A DNA stretch of 64,000 nucleotides from Planctomycetota bacterium. Its GTDB lineage: Bacteria; Planctomycetota; Phycisphaerae; Phycisphaerales; Zrk34. A program made the translations under genes and the position numbers. Under the pieces are notes generated by a model. That model was not told the origin of the DNA. It did no database searches and saw only the letters and a list, made by a program, of their open reading frames with translations. Below are positions 35,556 to 43,045 of the stretch, piece after piece. Within the stretch, counting starts at the first letter, position 1. Every line of letters begins with the position of its first letter. Location: positions 124,001 through 188,000 of the forward strand of contig WGMD01000012.1 of NCBI GenBank assembly GCA_016125255.1, written 5' to 3'.

Positions 35556-36347
35556 TCACGCGGCGGGTTTCCAGTCGGCGACGCCGTCGAGGGTCACGAG
35601 GAACAGATCGTTCGTGATGGGGTAGGGCATCGAGCGGTAGTCGTCGTCGATGCGTTGCTGGAGGCGGTGGACGAAGTTGTCGGGCTCTTTGGGGAAGGCG
35701 ATGAAGATATCGCGGGCGGGGATGGCGACGAGAAAGTTGCCGCCGAATTCGGGGGCGAGCTGCGGGTAGAGTCGGTCGAGCAGGAGGCGCGAGGCGTCGT
35801 AGCCGTCGCCCGTGTTGAACAGGGCGGCGGCGCCCTCGGCTCCCTGGAAAAGCTGAAGTTCGAGATTGGGGCGATAACCGGCCAGGTTCGTGCGGGCCAT
35901 GGCGTCCAGGTCATCGAGCCCGATGCCCCAACGGATAAGCTGCTCCGTGGTGACGGGCGTGGCGGCGCCGTTGAGCTCGACCATGTAGAGAATCACGGTG
36001 TCGTTGATGTAGGGCTGGTGGGCGATGAGTTCGGGGCGCGTCGAGCGGAAGACGCCGTAACCATGAATCCGCGGCATCACCTTTGTCCGCACCACCTCCA
36101 GCGGCAGCGGCGTCTCTTCGAGCATCTGCACATTGCGCACCGCCTCGACGAACTCGGCGATCATCTCGTGCACCTTCGAGTCGTCCTTGAGGAAAGCGCG
36201 GTAGAGATCTTCGAGTCCGACGACGCGATCGTCGACGGTCATCTCCAGCGGGCCGGTGATGTGGATGGTCGAGCGGTCGTAGAGCTTGCGGAAGGAGCGT
36301 GCGACGTGCTCGGTGAAGGCCTCGGGTTCTTTGGGGACGTTGGGCAT
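35556..36347 (-). CDS. DUF1444 (YtpQ-like) protein
   Basis: 263 residues from ATG 36347, with GAGAGG a few bases upstream. The pattern VVRTKVMPRI, ELNGAATPVTTEQLIRWGI, ARTNL and FLVAIPARDIFIAFP fits the DUF1444/YtpQ family of soluble proteins with no assigned biochemical role. No signal peptide. Flanked by the AT-rich MtlR-like gene and the PfkB kinase gene on the same strand, with gaps of over 130 bases, so it is probably transcribed alone. Confidence 0.8.
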   Translation of the reverse strand: MPNVPKEPEAFTEHVARSFRKLYDRSTIHITGPLEMTVDDRVVGLEDLYRAFLKDDSKVHEMIAEFVEAVRNVQMLEETPLPLEVVRTKVMPRIHGYGVFRSTRPELIAHQPYINDTVILYMVELNGAATPVTTEQLIRWGIGLDDLDAMARTNLAGYRPNLELQLFQGAEGAAALFNTGDGYDASRLLLDRLYPQLAPEFGGNFLVAIPARDIFIAFPKEPDNFVHRLQQRIDDDYRSMPYPITNDLFLVTLDGVADWKPAA

Positions 36348-36479
36348 GACCTCTCTCCGGTCATTGTTACGTCGCCGGCGATGCCCACGTTCATCGCAGA
36401 CATCTGATCCTATGCCCGATATCGGCACGCGGCGACGGATGGCTTGATCGGGAAATCACCGAGTCGGGCGTGACGCGGC

Positions 36480-37373
36480 TCATTGGGCCATGTTTTGGAG
36501 GGATTGGGGAATCTGGGGGCAGGCGCCCTTCTGCGAAGCGACGAAAGCGCCGAGATGATTGGCCATCGCGATCGTGCGGGGCCAGGGCCAGCGGTGCGTC
36601 ACGCCATGCAATAGCGCCGCCGCCGTCGCATCGCCCGCGCCCACCGCGTCGCTCCCGCTCGTGTCCACGCTCACTGGCTCGCCCTCAAACTTCCCGCCGG
36701 GCGTATACACCACCACGCCGTCCGGCCCGCGCGTCAGCGCCAGCCAGTGCAGATCGAACCGCTTGAGAAGCGTCGCCGCCGCGTCGTCGAAACTGCCGCC
36801 GAGGTTGAATAGATCGTCGAGCGTGCGCAGCTCCGCCGTGTTGAGCTTGAGGGCCGTGGCGATCTCGCAGCTTCGCGTCAGACTTCGGCGATCGAAATAA
36901 TCCTGCCGCAGGTTCACATCAAAAAGGCGCACCGCCTGTCGGGCCGTCTCGGCGAAACGGTAGATGTTGTTGCGCGACTGGGCCTCGCGCTGGGCCAGCG
37001 AACCGAAGCACACCGCATCGGTGCGCCGGGCCAGCGCATCCAGATCGGGGTCGTACTGAATGACGTCCCACGCGACATGGTTGACGATGTCATACGTCGG
37101 CTCGCCGTCCGGGCCGGTGCCGACGATGACGGTGCCGGTGGGGCGGTCGGGGTCGGTTTGCAGATAGTCGACGCTCATGCCGCGCTTGGTCAGTTCGTCG
37201 CGCACCTGTCGGCCCATGTCGTCCTGCCCGACGCGCGAGACGACAATGCCGTGGTTGCCGAGCTGCTGTGCATGCACCGCCACATTCAGCGGCGCGCCGC
37301 CCAGATGCGCTTCGTCACCGAAGACATCGAACAGCGCCTCCCCGAGGCCGACAATCGTGCGGGCATTGGCCAT
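36480..37373 (-). CDS. PfkB-family carbohydrate kinase (fructokinase-like)
   Basis: 297 residues from ATG 37373. The N-terminal [15 protein letters not shown] motif and the C-terminal [13 protein letters not shown] motif, with its catalytic Asp, are those of ribokinase/PfkB enzymes. The first segment ([13 protein letters not shown]) is typical of fructokinases. The Thr usually found just before GAGD is Val here. It is divergent from cysC, 76 bases away. The substrate is most likely fructose or a related sugar, inferred from the N-terminus only. Confidence 0.92.
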   Translation of the reverse strand: MANARTIVGLGEALFDVFGDEAHLGGAPLNVAVHAQQLGNHGIVVSRVGQDDMGRQVRDELTKRGMSVDYLQTDPDRPTGTVIVGTGPDGEPTYDIVNHVAWDVIQYDPDLDALARRTDAVCFGSLAQREAQSRNNIYRFAETARQAVRLFDVNLRQDYFDRRSLTRSCEIATALKLNTAELRTLDDLFNLGGSFDDAAATLLKRFDLHWLALTRGPDGVVVYTPGGKFEGEPVSVDTSGSDAVGAGDATAAALLHGVTHRWPWPRTIAMANHLGAFVASQKGACPQIPQSLQNMAQ

Positions 37374-37449
37374 ATGTCGGGCATTATACGGTTTGGCAAT
37401 GGGGTGCACAGCCGCTACGATGCCCCGGCCAAAGGAAGCCCACCGCACG

Positions 37450-38064
37450 ATGAGCAAATCAACGAACATCACCTGGCACGACGGCGTCGTCGGCCGCGAG
37501 GAGCGGCGGGAACTGCTCGGCCACACCGGCGCGACCCTCTGGTTCACCGGCCTCAGCGGCAGCGGCAAGTCCACCGTCGCCTGCGCCGTCGAGCAGGCGC
37601 TTTTGCATCAGCGCGTGCACAGCTACCGGCTCGACGGCGACAACGTCCGCTACGGGCTCAACAACAATCTGACCTTCTCCGCCGAGGACCGCACGGAAAA
37701 CATCCGCCGCATCGGCGAGGTCGCCAAACTGTTCGCCGATGCCTGCGTCATCGTGCTCGCCAGCTTCATCAGCCCGTACCGCACCGACCGCGACCGCGTG
37801 CGGAAGCTGCACGAGGACGCGGGCCTGGCGTTCGTGGAGATTTACGTGCGTTGCCCCATCGAAGTCGCCGAGCAGCGCGACCCCAAGGGGCTCTACAAAA
37901 AGGCCCGCGCCGGCCAGATCAAGGGATTCACCGGCATCGACGACCCCTACGAAGAACCCGCCGCGCCCGAACTGATCGTCGACACGAGCCAGTTGTCGAT
38001 CGAACAGGCGGTCGAAAAAGTCGTCACATACTTGAACGAGCGCGGACTCATCGCCGCCAAATGA
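37450..38064 (+). CDS. cysC: Adenylylsulfate kinase CysC
   Basis: 204 residues, the normal length for the stand-alone enzyme. P-loop GLSGSGKST near residue 37, [10 protein letters not shown] for APS binding, [13 protein letters not shown] and [21 protein letters not shown] are all conserved. It phosphorylates APS to PAPS, the donor for sulfotransferases such as the one at 57160. No CysD/CysN sulfurylase is in this window. AAAGGA lies about 14 bases before the ATG. Repeat element A1 begins just after the stop. Confidence 0.96.
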   Translation: MSKSTNITWHDGVVGREERRELLGHTGATLWFTGLSGSGKSTVACAVEQALLHQRVHSYRLDGDNVRYGLNNNLTFSAEDRTENIRRIGEVAKLFADACVIVLASFISPYRTDRDRVRKLHEDAGLAFVEIYVRCPIEVAEQRDPKGLYKKARAGQIKGFTGIDDPYEEPAAPELIVDTSQLSIEQAVEKVVTYLNERGLIAAK

Positions 38065-38076
38065 CCGATACGAAGG

Positions 38077-38191
38077 AAATGACCAATGACCAAGCACCAA
38101 TGACCAGGGAAGGAACGGCCTGCGGCCTTTCATTTTGACATTGGGTCATTGAACATTGCCTTGGTCATTGGTGCTTGGTCATTGGTCATTT
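38077..38191. repeat. Palindromic repeat element, family A copy 1
   Basis: Two perfectly complementary 30-base arms (38077-38106 and 38162-38191), built from TGACCAATGACC-type units, surround a core that contains GGAACGGCCTGCGGCC. A second copy with the same core lies at 46888-47003. The right arm ends nine bases before the PHP gene start, so the element must be part of that gene's leader. Confidence 0.85.
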
Positions 38192-38199
38192 TCTCCACC

Positions 38200-39057
38200 A
38201 TGCCTATCGACCTTCACATGCACTCGACCGCTTCGGACGGCACGGATGCGCCGGCGGCGCTGGCGAAGCTGGCGGCGGAGGCCGGGCTCTCGGCGATCGC
38301 GCTGACGGATCATGACACGACGGCGGGGCTCGCCGAGTGCGCCAAGGCGTGCAAGCGGCGGAAGCTCACGTTTGTGCCGGGCATCGAGCTTTCGACGGAG
38401 CGCGGCAAGCCGCGCGGTGCGCTGCACCTTCTCGGTTACCACATCCGTGAAGACGCCCCGGCCCTGCGGGCCGTGATCGACGAACTTCAGGAAGCGCGTC
38501 GGATGCGCAATCCGCAGATCGTCGAGTCGCTTCAGAAACTCGGCGTGGACATCACGCTCGACGAGATCGCCGCCGAAGCGGGCGAGGCCGGCGCTTCCGG
38601 GAGTGCGACGATCGGCCGGCCGCACATCGCCGCCGTGCTCGTCCGCAAAGGTTACGCCAAGTCGATTCAGGATGCGTTCCGGCGCTACATCGGATTCGGC
38701 GCCCCGGCCTACGCCCGCAAGGACAACCTCGCGCCGCAGCGGGGCATCGAAGCGATTCACGAAGCCGGCGGCGTCGCCGTGCTCGCCCATCCCGTGCAGC
38801 TCAAGTGCGAGGATGACACTGAACTGCAACAGCTCGTCGCCCAGCTTGTCCGGGCCGGGCTCGACGGGCTGGAGATCTGGCACTCCGATCACACGCCGGC
38901 GATGGTGGATCAGTACCGCCGGCTCGCGGAGCGGTACGAGCTGATCGTGACCGGCGGCAGCGACTATCACGGGCTGCGCAAACAGATTGCGATCGGGTCG
39001 CAGGCGGTGCCCGACGACGTGCTCGCGTCGCTGGCGGCGTCATCGAAGTCCGCGTAA
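38200..39057 (+). CDS. PHP-domain phosphoesterase (YciV/RNase AM-like)
   Basis: 285 residues. Metal-binding PHP motifs are present in order: DLHMHSTASDG, LTDHDTTAG, GIELST, RPHIA, LAHPV and SDYHG. The family hydrolyses phosphodiester or phosphate bonds, and YciV-type members act on 3',5'-nucleoside bisphosphates and trim RNA 5' ends. The link to cysC is suggestive, because 3'-phosphoadenosine 5'-phosphate is the by-product of PAPS use and is a YciV-type substrate. This is inference. The start codon follows repeat A1 directly and has no Shine-Dalgarno. Confidence 0.92.
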   Translation: MPIDLHMHSTASDGTDAPAALAKLAAEAGLSAIALTDHDTTAGLAECAKACKRRKLTFVPGIELSTERGKPRGALHLLGYHIREDAPALRAVIDELQEARRMRNPQIVESLQKLGVDITLDEIAAEAGEAGASGSATIGRPHIAAVLVRKGYAKSIQDAFRRYIGFGAPAYARKDNLAPQRGIEAIHEAGGVAVLAHPVQLKCEDDTELQQLVAQLVRAGLDGLEIWHSDHTPAMVDQYRRLAERYELIVTGGSDYHGLRKQIAIGSQAVPDDVLASLAASSKSA

Positions 39058-39100
39058 TCCGCCCGGTTTTAAGCGCACCGTCGCAAAACGCCGATGCGTA

Positions 39101-39129
39101 TTGCAAACGAGTCGGGGTCGGATTAGCAT
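39101..39129 (+). promoter_or_regulatory. Putative promoter for the PagL-like gene
   Basis: TTGCAA at 39101-39106 and TAGCAT at 39124-39129 with exactly 17 bases between them; the gene starts at 39199. Confidence 0.4.
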
Positions 39130-39198
39130 GCGATTTGTGAGAGGGTCCGGGGCGGTGTGCGGCGTGGTAATCTCACTCAATGATCGAAGGGATGTAAC

Positions 39199-39819
39199 GT
39201 GAATCAGTCGGTGATGCGGTGTGCGTGGTTGCTGGTGTTGTCGGTCGGGACGAGTCTTCATGCGGCGAATCTGACGCTCTGCCCGGAGCGCGAAGCTTCG
39301 CCCGCCGGGCTCGAGCCCGCCGCGACGAACGAGCCGTTCAAGGCCGGTTCGTGGAACCTGAATCTTTACGCGGGCCAGTGGCGCGAAGCGTTCGGCGGGG
39401 ACAACGAGAAGCTGACGTTCGGCACCGTCGACGTCGAATACTTCCTCCGGGACGACCTCTCGCTCAACGGCGAGTTCGTCGGTTACAGCGTTGACCAGCG
39501 CGAACCCGATGCCGCCGCGTTCGGGTTCAACCTCATCGGTCGATACTACTTCTGGAAACCCGTCGATGCCTTTGCGATCTACTTCGAAGGCGGGGCGGGC
39601 ATCTTTGAAGGCGATCACCGCGTCCCGACGCCCGATGGCACGCACCACAACTTCACCCTGCATGTCGGCTTCGGCGCCCGCTATCAGCTTGCACAGAACC
39701 TCGCGCTCATCGGCGGGTTCCGCTACTTCCATCTGTCCAACGCCTCCATCGAAGGCAAAGCCCGCAATCCGTCCATCGACGGGTTCGGCGGCTATGGCGG
39801 ATTCTCCATCGACTTCTAA
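39199..39819 (+). CDS. Outer-membrane barrel, PagL-like lipid A deacylase/acyloxyacyl hydrolase
   Basis: 206 residues starting at GTG 39199 with AAGGGA six bases upstream; ATG 39214 is an alternative. A signal peptide ends near SLHAA. The rest is alternating amphipathic beta strands. The segment FHLSNASIEGKARNP resembles the active-site strand of PagL, where His-x-Ser removes the 3-acyl chain of lipid A. The catalytic Glu of PagL is not clearly aligned. The last residue is Phe, as expected for an outer-membrane barrel. A strong terminator follows. Confidence 0.75.
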   Translation: MNQSVMRCAWLLVLSVGTSLHAANLTLCPEREASPAGLEPAATNEPFKAGSWNLNLYAGQWREAFGGDNEKLTFGTVDVEYFLRDDLSLNGEFVGYSVDQREPDAAAFGFNLIGRYYFWKPVDAFAIYFEGGAGIFEGDHRVPTPDGTHHNFTLHVGFGARYQLAQNLALIGGFRYFHLSNASIEGKARNPSIDGFGGYGGFSIDF

Positions 39820-39842
39820 AACACCGACCTCGCACAAATCGA

Positions 39843-39874
39843 AAGCTCAGGGATGGCCATCCCTGAGCTTTTTT
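39843..39874 (+). terminator. Rho-independent terminator after the PagL-like gene
   Basis: A perfect 14-base-pair palindrome (AAGCTCAGGGATGG with its complement) followed by six T residues, 23 bases after the stop. Confidence 0.9.
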
Positions 39875-39890
39875 CACATGCGCAAAACAC

Positions 39891-39920
39891 CACCCGGCGA
39901 TTGAGGCGGATCGCCGGGTG
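39891..39920 (-). terminator. Hairpin, possible terminator for the leftward aminotransferase gene
   Basis: Arms CACCCGGCGAT and ATCGCCGGGTG form an 11-base-pair stem. On the minus strand it is followed by GTGTTTTG. It is 216 bases beyond the aminotransferase stop, so assignment is tentative. Confidence 0.35.
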
Positions 39921-40065
39921 GGCACATCAACACCGTCTCCCGGCTTGGCAAGACCTGTTGGGGCCGGTGTACTTCTTCCCTTTCAATCCACGGGCAAACA
40001 ATAGCCCGGCCGCACGTGCGCACGGTTTGGCGGCGATGAGCTTTCAATGAGCGGCACGCCTCGCA
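39921..40065. other. Intergenic stretch without a supported gene
   Basis: The gap between the PagL-like gene and the aminotransferase gene (39820-40135) holds the terminator, the hairpin and the palindrome listed separately. The remaining bases contain a C-rich stretch near 39935-40010 with possible stems but match no RNA family I can recognise, and no convincing ORF. Confidence 0.4.
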
Positions 40066-40099
40066 GACATTCTCACATTCTTAAGAATGTGAGAATGTC
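40066..40099. repeat. Perfect 34-base palindrome
   Basis: GACATTCTCACATTCTT is followed at once by its exact reverse complement (centre TTAA). It contains two nested ACATTC-type units in each arm. No T-run follows on either strand, so it is either a cruciform/REP-like element or an operator. Confidence 0.75.
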
Positions 40100-40135
40100 A
40101 ATATGTTTTGATGTGCCGGGGCGCGATCGGCGGCG

Positions 40136-41299
40136 CTATTCGCTCTGCGGGCGCAGAAGCTGTTCGCGCTGGAGCATGACCTTGAGTGTGAGGCAGACCA
40201 GCTCGATCTGCGTCGAGTCCATGATACTCGAGAACGGCAGGGCGATGGTGCGCTGCGCGATCGTTTCGGTGGCGGGGTAGTCGCCGGGTTTGAACCCGAA
40301 GCGCTCGCGGTAGAAGGGTTGAAGATGAATCGGCGGGAAGTAGTTGGCGCAGCCGACATCGTGGCGGCGCAGGCCTGTGAGGATGCGGTCGCGCTCGCGC
40401 GCGGTGTAGTCGTCGGTGAGGCGGACGACGAAGACGAACCAGCTCATGTCCGTGTGATCGCAGACCGTCGGCAGGACCAGGTCGGTGTAGTCCATGAGCC
40501 GCTCGATGTACTCGCAGGCGACCTGCCGCCGGCGGTCGAGCAGCTTGTCGAGCCGTTCCATCTGCACCACGCCCAGCGCCGCGGCGACTTCCGAGAGCCG
40601 GTAGTTGTAGCCAAGGCGTTCGTGGCTGAGCCAACCGGCCTGCGACGATTGCGTCTCGGGGGCGCGGCCCTGATTGCGCATCGAGCGGCACAGGTCGGCG
40701 AGTCGATCGTCATCGGTCACGATCATGCCGCCTTCGCCTGTCGTGATCTGCTTGTTGGGATAGAAGGCGAACACGGCCGCGCGTCCGAATGAGCCGACGG
40801 GCTTGCCCTTGTACACCCCGCCCAGCGCTTCGCAGGCGTCTTCGATGAGCGGGATTTCATGACGCTGGGCGATCGAGGCGAGGCGCTCCATGTGCGTCGG
40901 ATTGCCGAAGGTTTCGACGGCGATGATCGCGCGGGTGCGGTCGGTGATGGCGGCCTCGACCTTGTCGGGGTCCATGTTCAGACTGACCGGGTCGATGTCG
41001 ACGAAGACGGGCGTCGCGCCGACGTAGAGAATGCAGTTGGCGGAGGCGATGAAGGAGAAGGGCGTGGTGATCACCTGATCGCCCGGGCCGATGCCCAACG
41101 CCGCCAGCACCAGATGCAGTCCCGCCGTGCCCGACGAAACCGCCACGCCGTGACGCCGCTTCGTCCGCTCGGCGATCATCTCCTCGAAGCGAACCTGCCG
41201 CGGCCCGATGCTCAGCCGCCCCGATCGAAGCACATCCGTCACCGCGGCGATTTCCGCATCGGTGATGTCCGGTGATGAAAGAGGAATGTCAGAAGCCAT
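40136..41299 (-). CDS. DegT/DnrJ/EryC1-family sugar aminotransferase
   Basis: 387 residues. PLP-enzyme features: SSGTAGLHLVLAALG, TPFSFIASANCI, EDACEALGG, and the Schiff-base Lys in FYPNKQITTGEGG, then NYRLSEVAAALGVVQMERLD. The family aminates nucleotide-linked keto sugars for polysaccharide or glycan building, and also includes perosamine and bacillosamine enzymes. No other sugar-nucleotide genes adjoin. No Shine-Dalgarno is evident before the ATG. Confidence 0.95.
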   Translation of the reverse strand: MASDIPLSSPDITDAEIAAVTDVLRSGRLSIGPRQVRFEEMIAERTKRRHGVAVSSGTAGLHLVLAALGIGPGDQVITTPFSFIASANCILYVGATPVFVDIDPVSLNMDPDKVEAAITDRTRAIIAVETFGNPTHMERLASIAQRHEIPLIEDACEALGGVYKGKPVGSFGRAAVFAFYPNKQITTGEGGMIVTDDDRLADLCRSMRNQGRAPETQSSQAGWLSHERLGYNYRLSEVAAALGVVQMERLDKLLDRRRQVACEYIERLMDYTDLVLPTVCDHTDMSWFVFVVRLTDDYTARERDRILTGLRRHDVGCANYFPPIHLQPFYRERFGFKPGDYPATETIAQRTIALPFSSIMDSTQIELVCLTLKVMLQREQLLRPQSE

Positions 41300-41360
41300 C
41301 GGGAAGTCGACTCATTAATTGGTTGGTTGATGCTCTTGCTGACGGATGGGCCGGCGTTTG

Positions 41361-41399
41361 GATTCACTCCGCTCGCCGCATTCCCCACTCCGCACTTCC
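41361..41399. repeat. Intergenic repeat, family C copy 2
   Basis: A CTCCGC / CGCATTCCCC / TCCGCACT block matching the one at 35521-35555, placed between the aminotransferase start and the end of the secreted repeat protein gene. Confidence 0.45.
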
Positions 41400-41403
41400 T
41401 TGA

Positions 41404-42900
41404 CTATCGGCTCAGCACGTTCGCCAGCGTCACCTTGTCCTGATCGGTGAGCTTGACGTAGGTCCAGGCCGCCTGCACGCGCAGGGGATCCTGAAGCCCC
41501 GCCCCGCCGCGCACCAGAAGACGAAGCCGCTCCATGTCCGCATCGTTCATCGGCAATCCGTGCTTGGCACGCAGGAGCAGCGCCAGCGACTCCCCGGCGT
41601 CGCTCTTGAAGCTGGTCATCCCTTCGATGAGTTTCTGCGGCTCGGGAGCGTCGGAGCGGACGAGCCCCATGATCATCGCCTCCTGCGTCAGCGCCGGCAC
41701 TTTGGCCATCAGCGCTTCGATCACCGGCTTGATGTCCTTGGCCTTCTCGCTCATCTGCTCCGTGGCGAAGACGACGCCTTCGAGCCGCTCGCCGCGGAAG
41801 CGCACTTCGTTGGGCGGGGCCTCGGCGTTGAGAATGATGCCCACAAGAATCGGCTTGGCCGCCTCGATGTCCAGCCGCTGCGCGTATTGGATCACCCACT
41901 GAATCGCCAGCAGATTGTTCTGCTGCAGGAGGCCGAGCACTTCCTTGTCGGCGGGTTGGCCTTGCGCGATCGCCGCGCCGACTTTGCCGATCTGCTGAAT
42001 CAGCGGCAGCGCATCGCCGTCCATGGGCTTGAACGTCGACGCATCGACCTTGTCCGCCAGATCGACCATGAGGATGGCGAGCCGGATGCGGTCGGCGACG
42101 CTCGTCGTGGCGTTGAAGCGCTTGGCCCACAGTTCCGCGGCGCCGGGGACCTTGAACATGATCGCCGTGCGGAGCGTCAGCAGGCCCAGCCCTTCGTCGA
42201 TGTCTTTCTGTTGCGTGAGGCGCATGGCGAACGGGCCGACCTTGTCGAACTTGTTGCGGATCGCCGTTTGAAGGAGCATCGCTTCGACGGGCAGCTTCGC
42301 CGTCGCGTCGCCCTTGTCGATTTCGTCGAGCGCCTTTTCCGCGCCGGCGTCGCCGAGCTGCATCTTGAGCATGGCGGCCATGCCCTTCATCGCCAGATTG
42401 TCCGACGACAGCGCCTTGTCGAGCACCGCCGTGCTCTCCAGCGGCTCATTCCTGGACACCAGGTACGACGCCACGATGACCTTCACCGGCTCGCTGAGCC
42501 CCGGCCAGGTCATGAGCTGCTTGGCCTGCGGAAGATCGAGCAGGTCGCCGTCGATGGCGGAGGAGACAAGCTGGGCCTGCGTGGCGGCGTCCTTGAGGTC
42601 CGCCAGCAGCGCCAGGTCGATGTGATGCGCCGGGTCCAGTTCGCCCAGCCCGAGGATGCCGTGAATCTGCATCACCGGATGCTGCTTGGTGACCAGTTCG
42701 CTGAAGAGCGGCTTGAGCTTGGGGTCGCGCATCTGACGCAGCGACCGCAGCAGCACATTGTGCATCCCATTGAGATGCACCAGCGTGGCCTTCTTGAGAA
42801 GCCAGACGGCGCTGTCGGCGGTTTCGTCGGCCCGCGTGAGCGAACCAAGGGTCAAAACCGCCATCAAAGCGGCGAGAATGCGGACAAAGGGTCGTTTCAT
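41404..42900 (-). CDS. Secreted helical-repeat protein of unknown function
   Basis: 498 residues from ATG 42900, with a signal peptide (ILAALMAVLTLGSLTRA). The mature protein is made almost wholly of paired helices with a HEAT/ARM-like look (PVMQIHGILGLGELDP, LAMKGMAAMLKMQLGDAGAEKAL). No catalytic motif seen. The promoter is unusually well placed: TACAAT ends six bases before the ATG, so the mRNA is probably leaderless. It is a stand-alone gene between two repeat blocks. Confidence 0.82.
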   Translation of the reverse strand: MKRPFVRILAALMAVLTLGSLTRADETADSAVWLLKKATLVHLNGMHNVLLRSLRQMRDPKLKPLFSELVTKQHPVMQIHGILGLGELDPAHHIDLALLADLKDAATQAQLVSSAIDGDLLDLPQAKQLMTWPGLSEPVKVIVASYLVSRNEPLESTAVLDKALSSDNLAMKGMAAMLKMQLGDAGAEKALDEIDKGDATAKLPVEAMLLQTAIRNKFDKVGPFAMRLTQQKDIDEGLGLLTLRTAIMFKVPGAAELWAKRFNATTSVADRIRLAILMVDLADKVDASTFKPMDGDALPLIQQIGKVGAAIAQGQPADKEVLGLLQQNNLLAIQWVIQYAQRLDIEAAKPILVGIILNAEAPPNEVRFRGERLEGVVFATEQMSEKAKDIKPVIEALMAKVPALTQEAMIMGLVRSDAPEPQKLIEGMTSFKSDAGESLALLLRAKHGLPMNDADMERLRLLVRGGAGLQDPLRVQAAWTYVKLTDQDKVTLANVLSR

Positions 42901-42906
42901 GACGCC

Positions 42907-42935
42907 ATTGTAGTGGGCGCGGCAGGGGGGTACAA
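42907..42935 (-). promoter_or_regulatory. Promoter of the secreted repeat protein, probable leaderless start
   Basis: Reverse strand TTGTAC (42935-42930), 17-base spacer, TACAAT (42912-42907), then six bases to the ATG at 42900. Confidence 0.5.
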
Positions 42936-42954
42936 ACGGACGCGATGGGGCCCG

Positions 42955-43036
42955 ATGGAAAATGGAAAATGGCAATTGGGAAATGGAAAATCGGCGGATT
43001 CGCCATTTTCCGTTTTCCAATTGCCATTTGCCATTG
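42955..43036. repeat. Palindromic repeat element, family B copy 1
   Basis: Left arm of ATGGAAAATGG-type units and right arm of CCATTTTCC-type units with a short GGCGGATTCGCC centre. It lies between dnaA and the secreted protein gene; a related copy is at 50849-50958. Confidence 0.75.
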
Positions 43037-43045
43037 AAGAGCGAT

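Noticed and set aside
39875-40135. Riboswitch or small RNA in the gap
   Set aside because: Stems are present but no conserved riboswitch core could be recognised; better explained as terminators and a palindrome.
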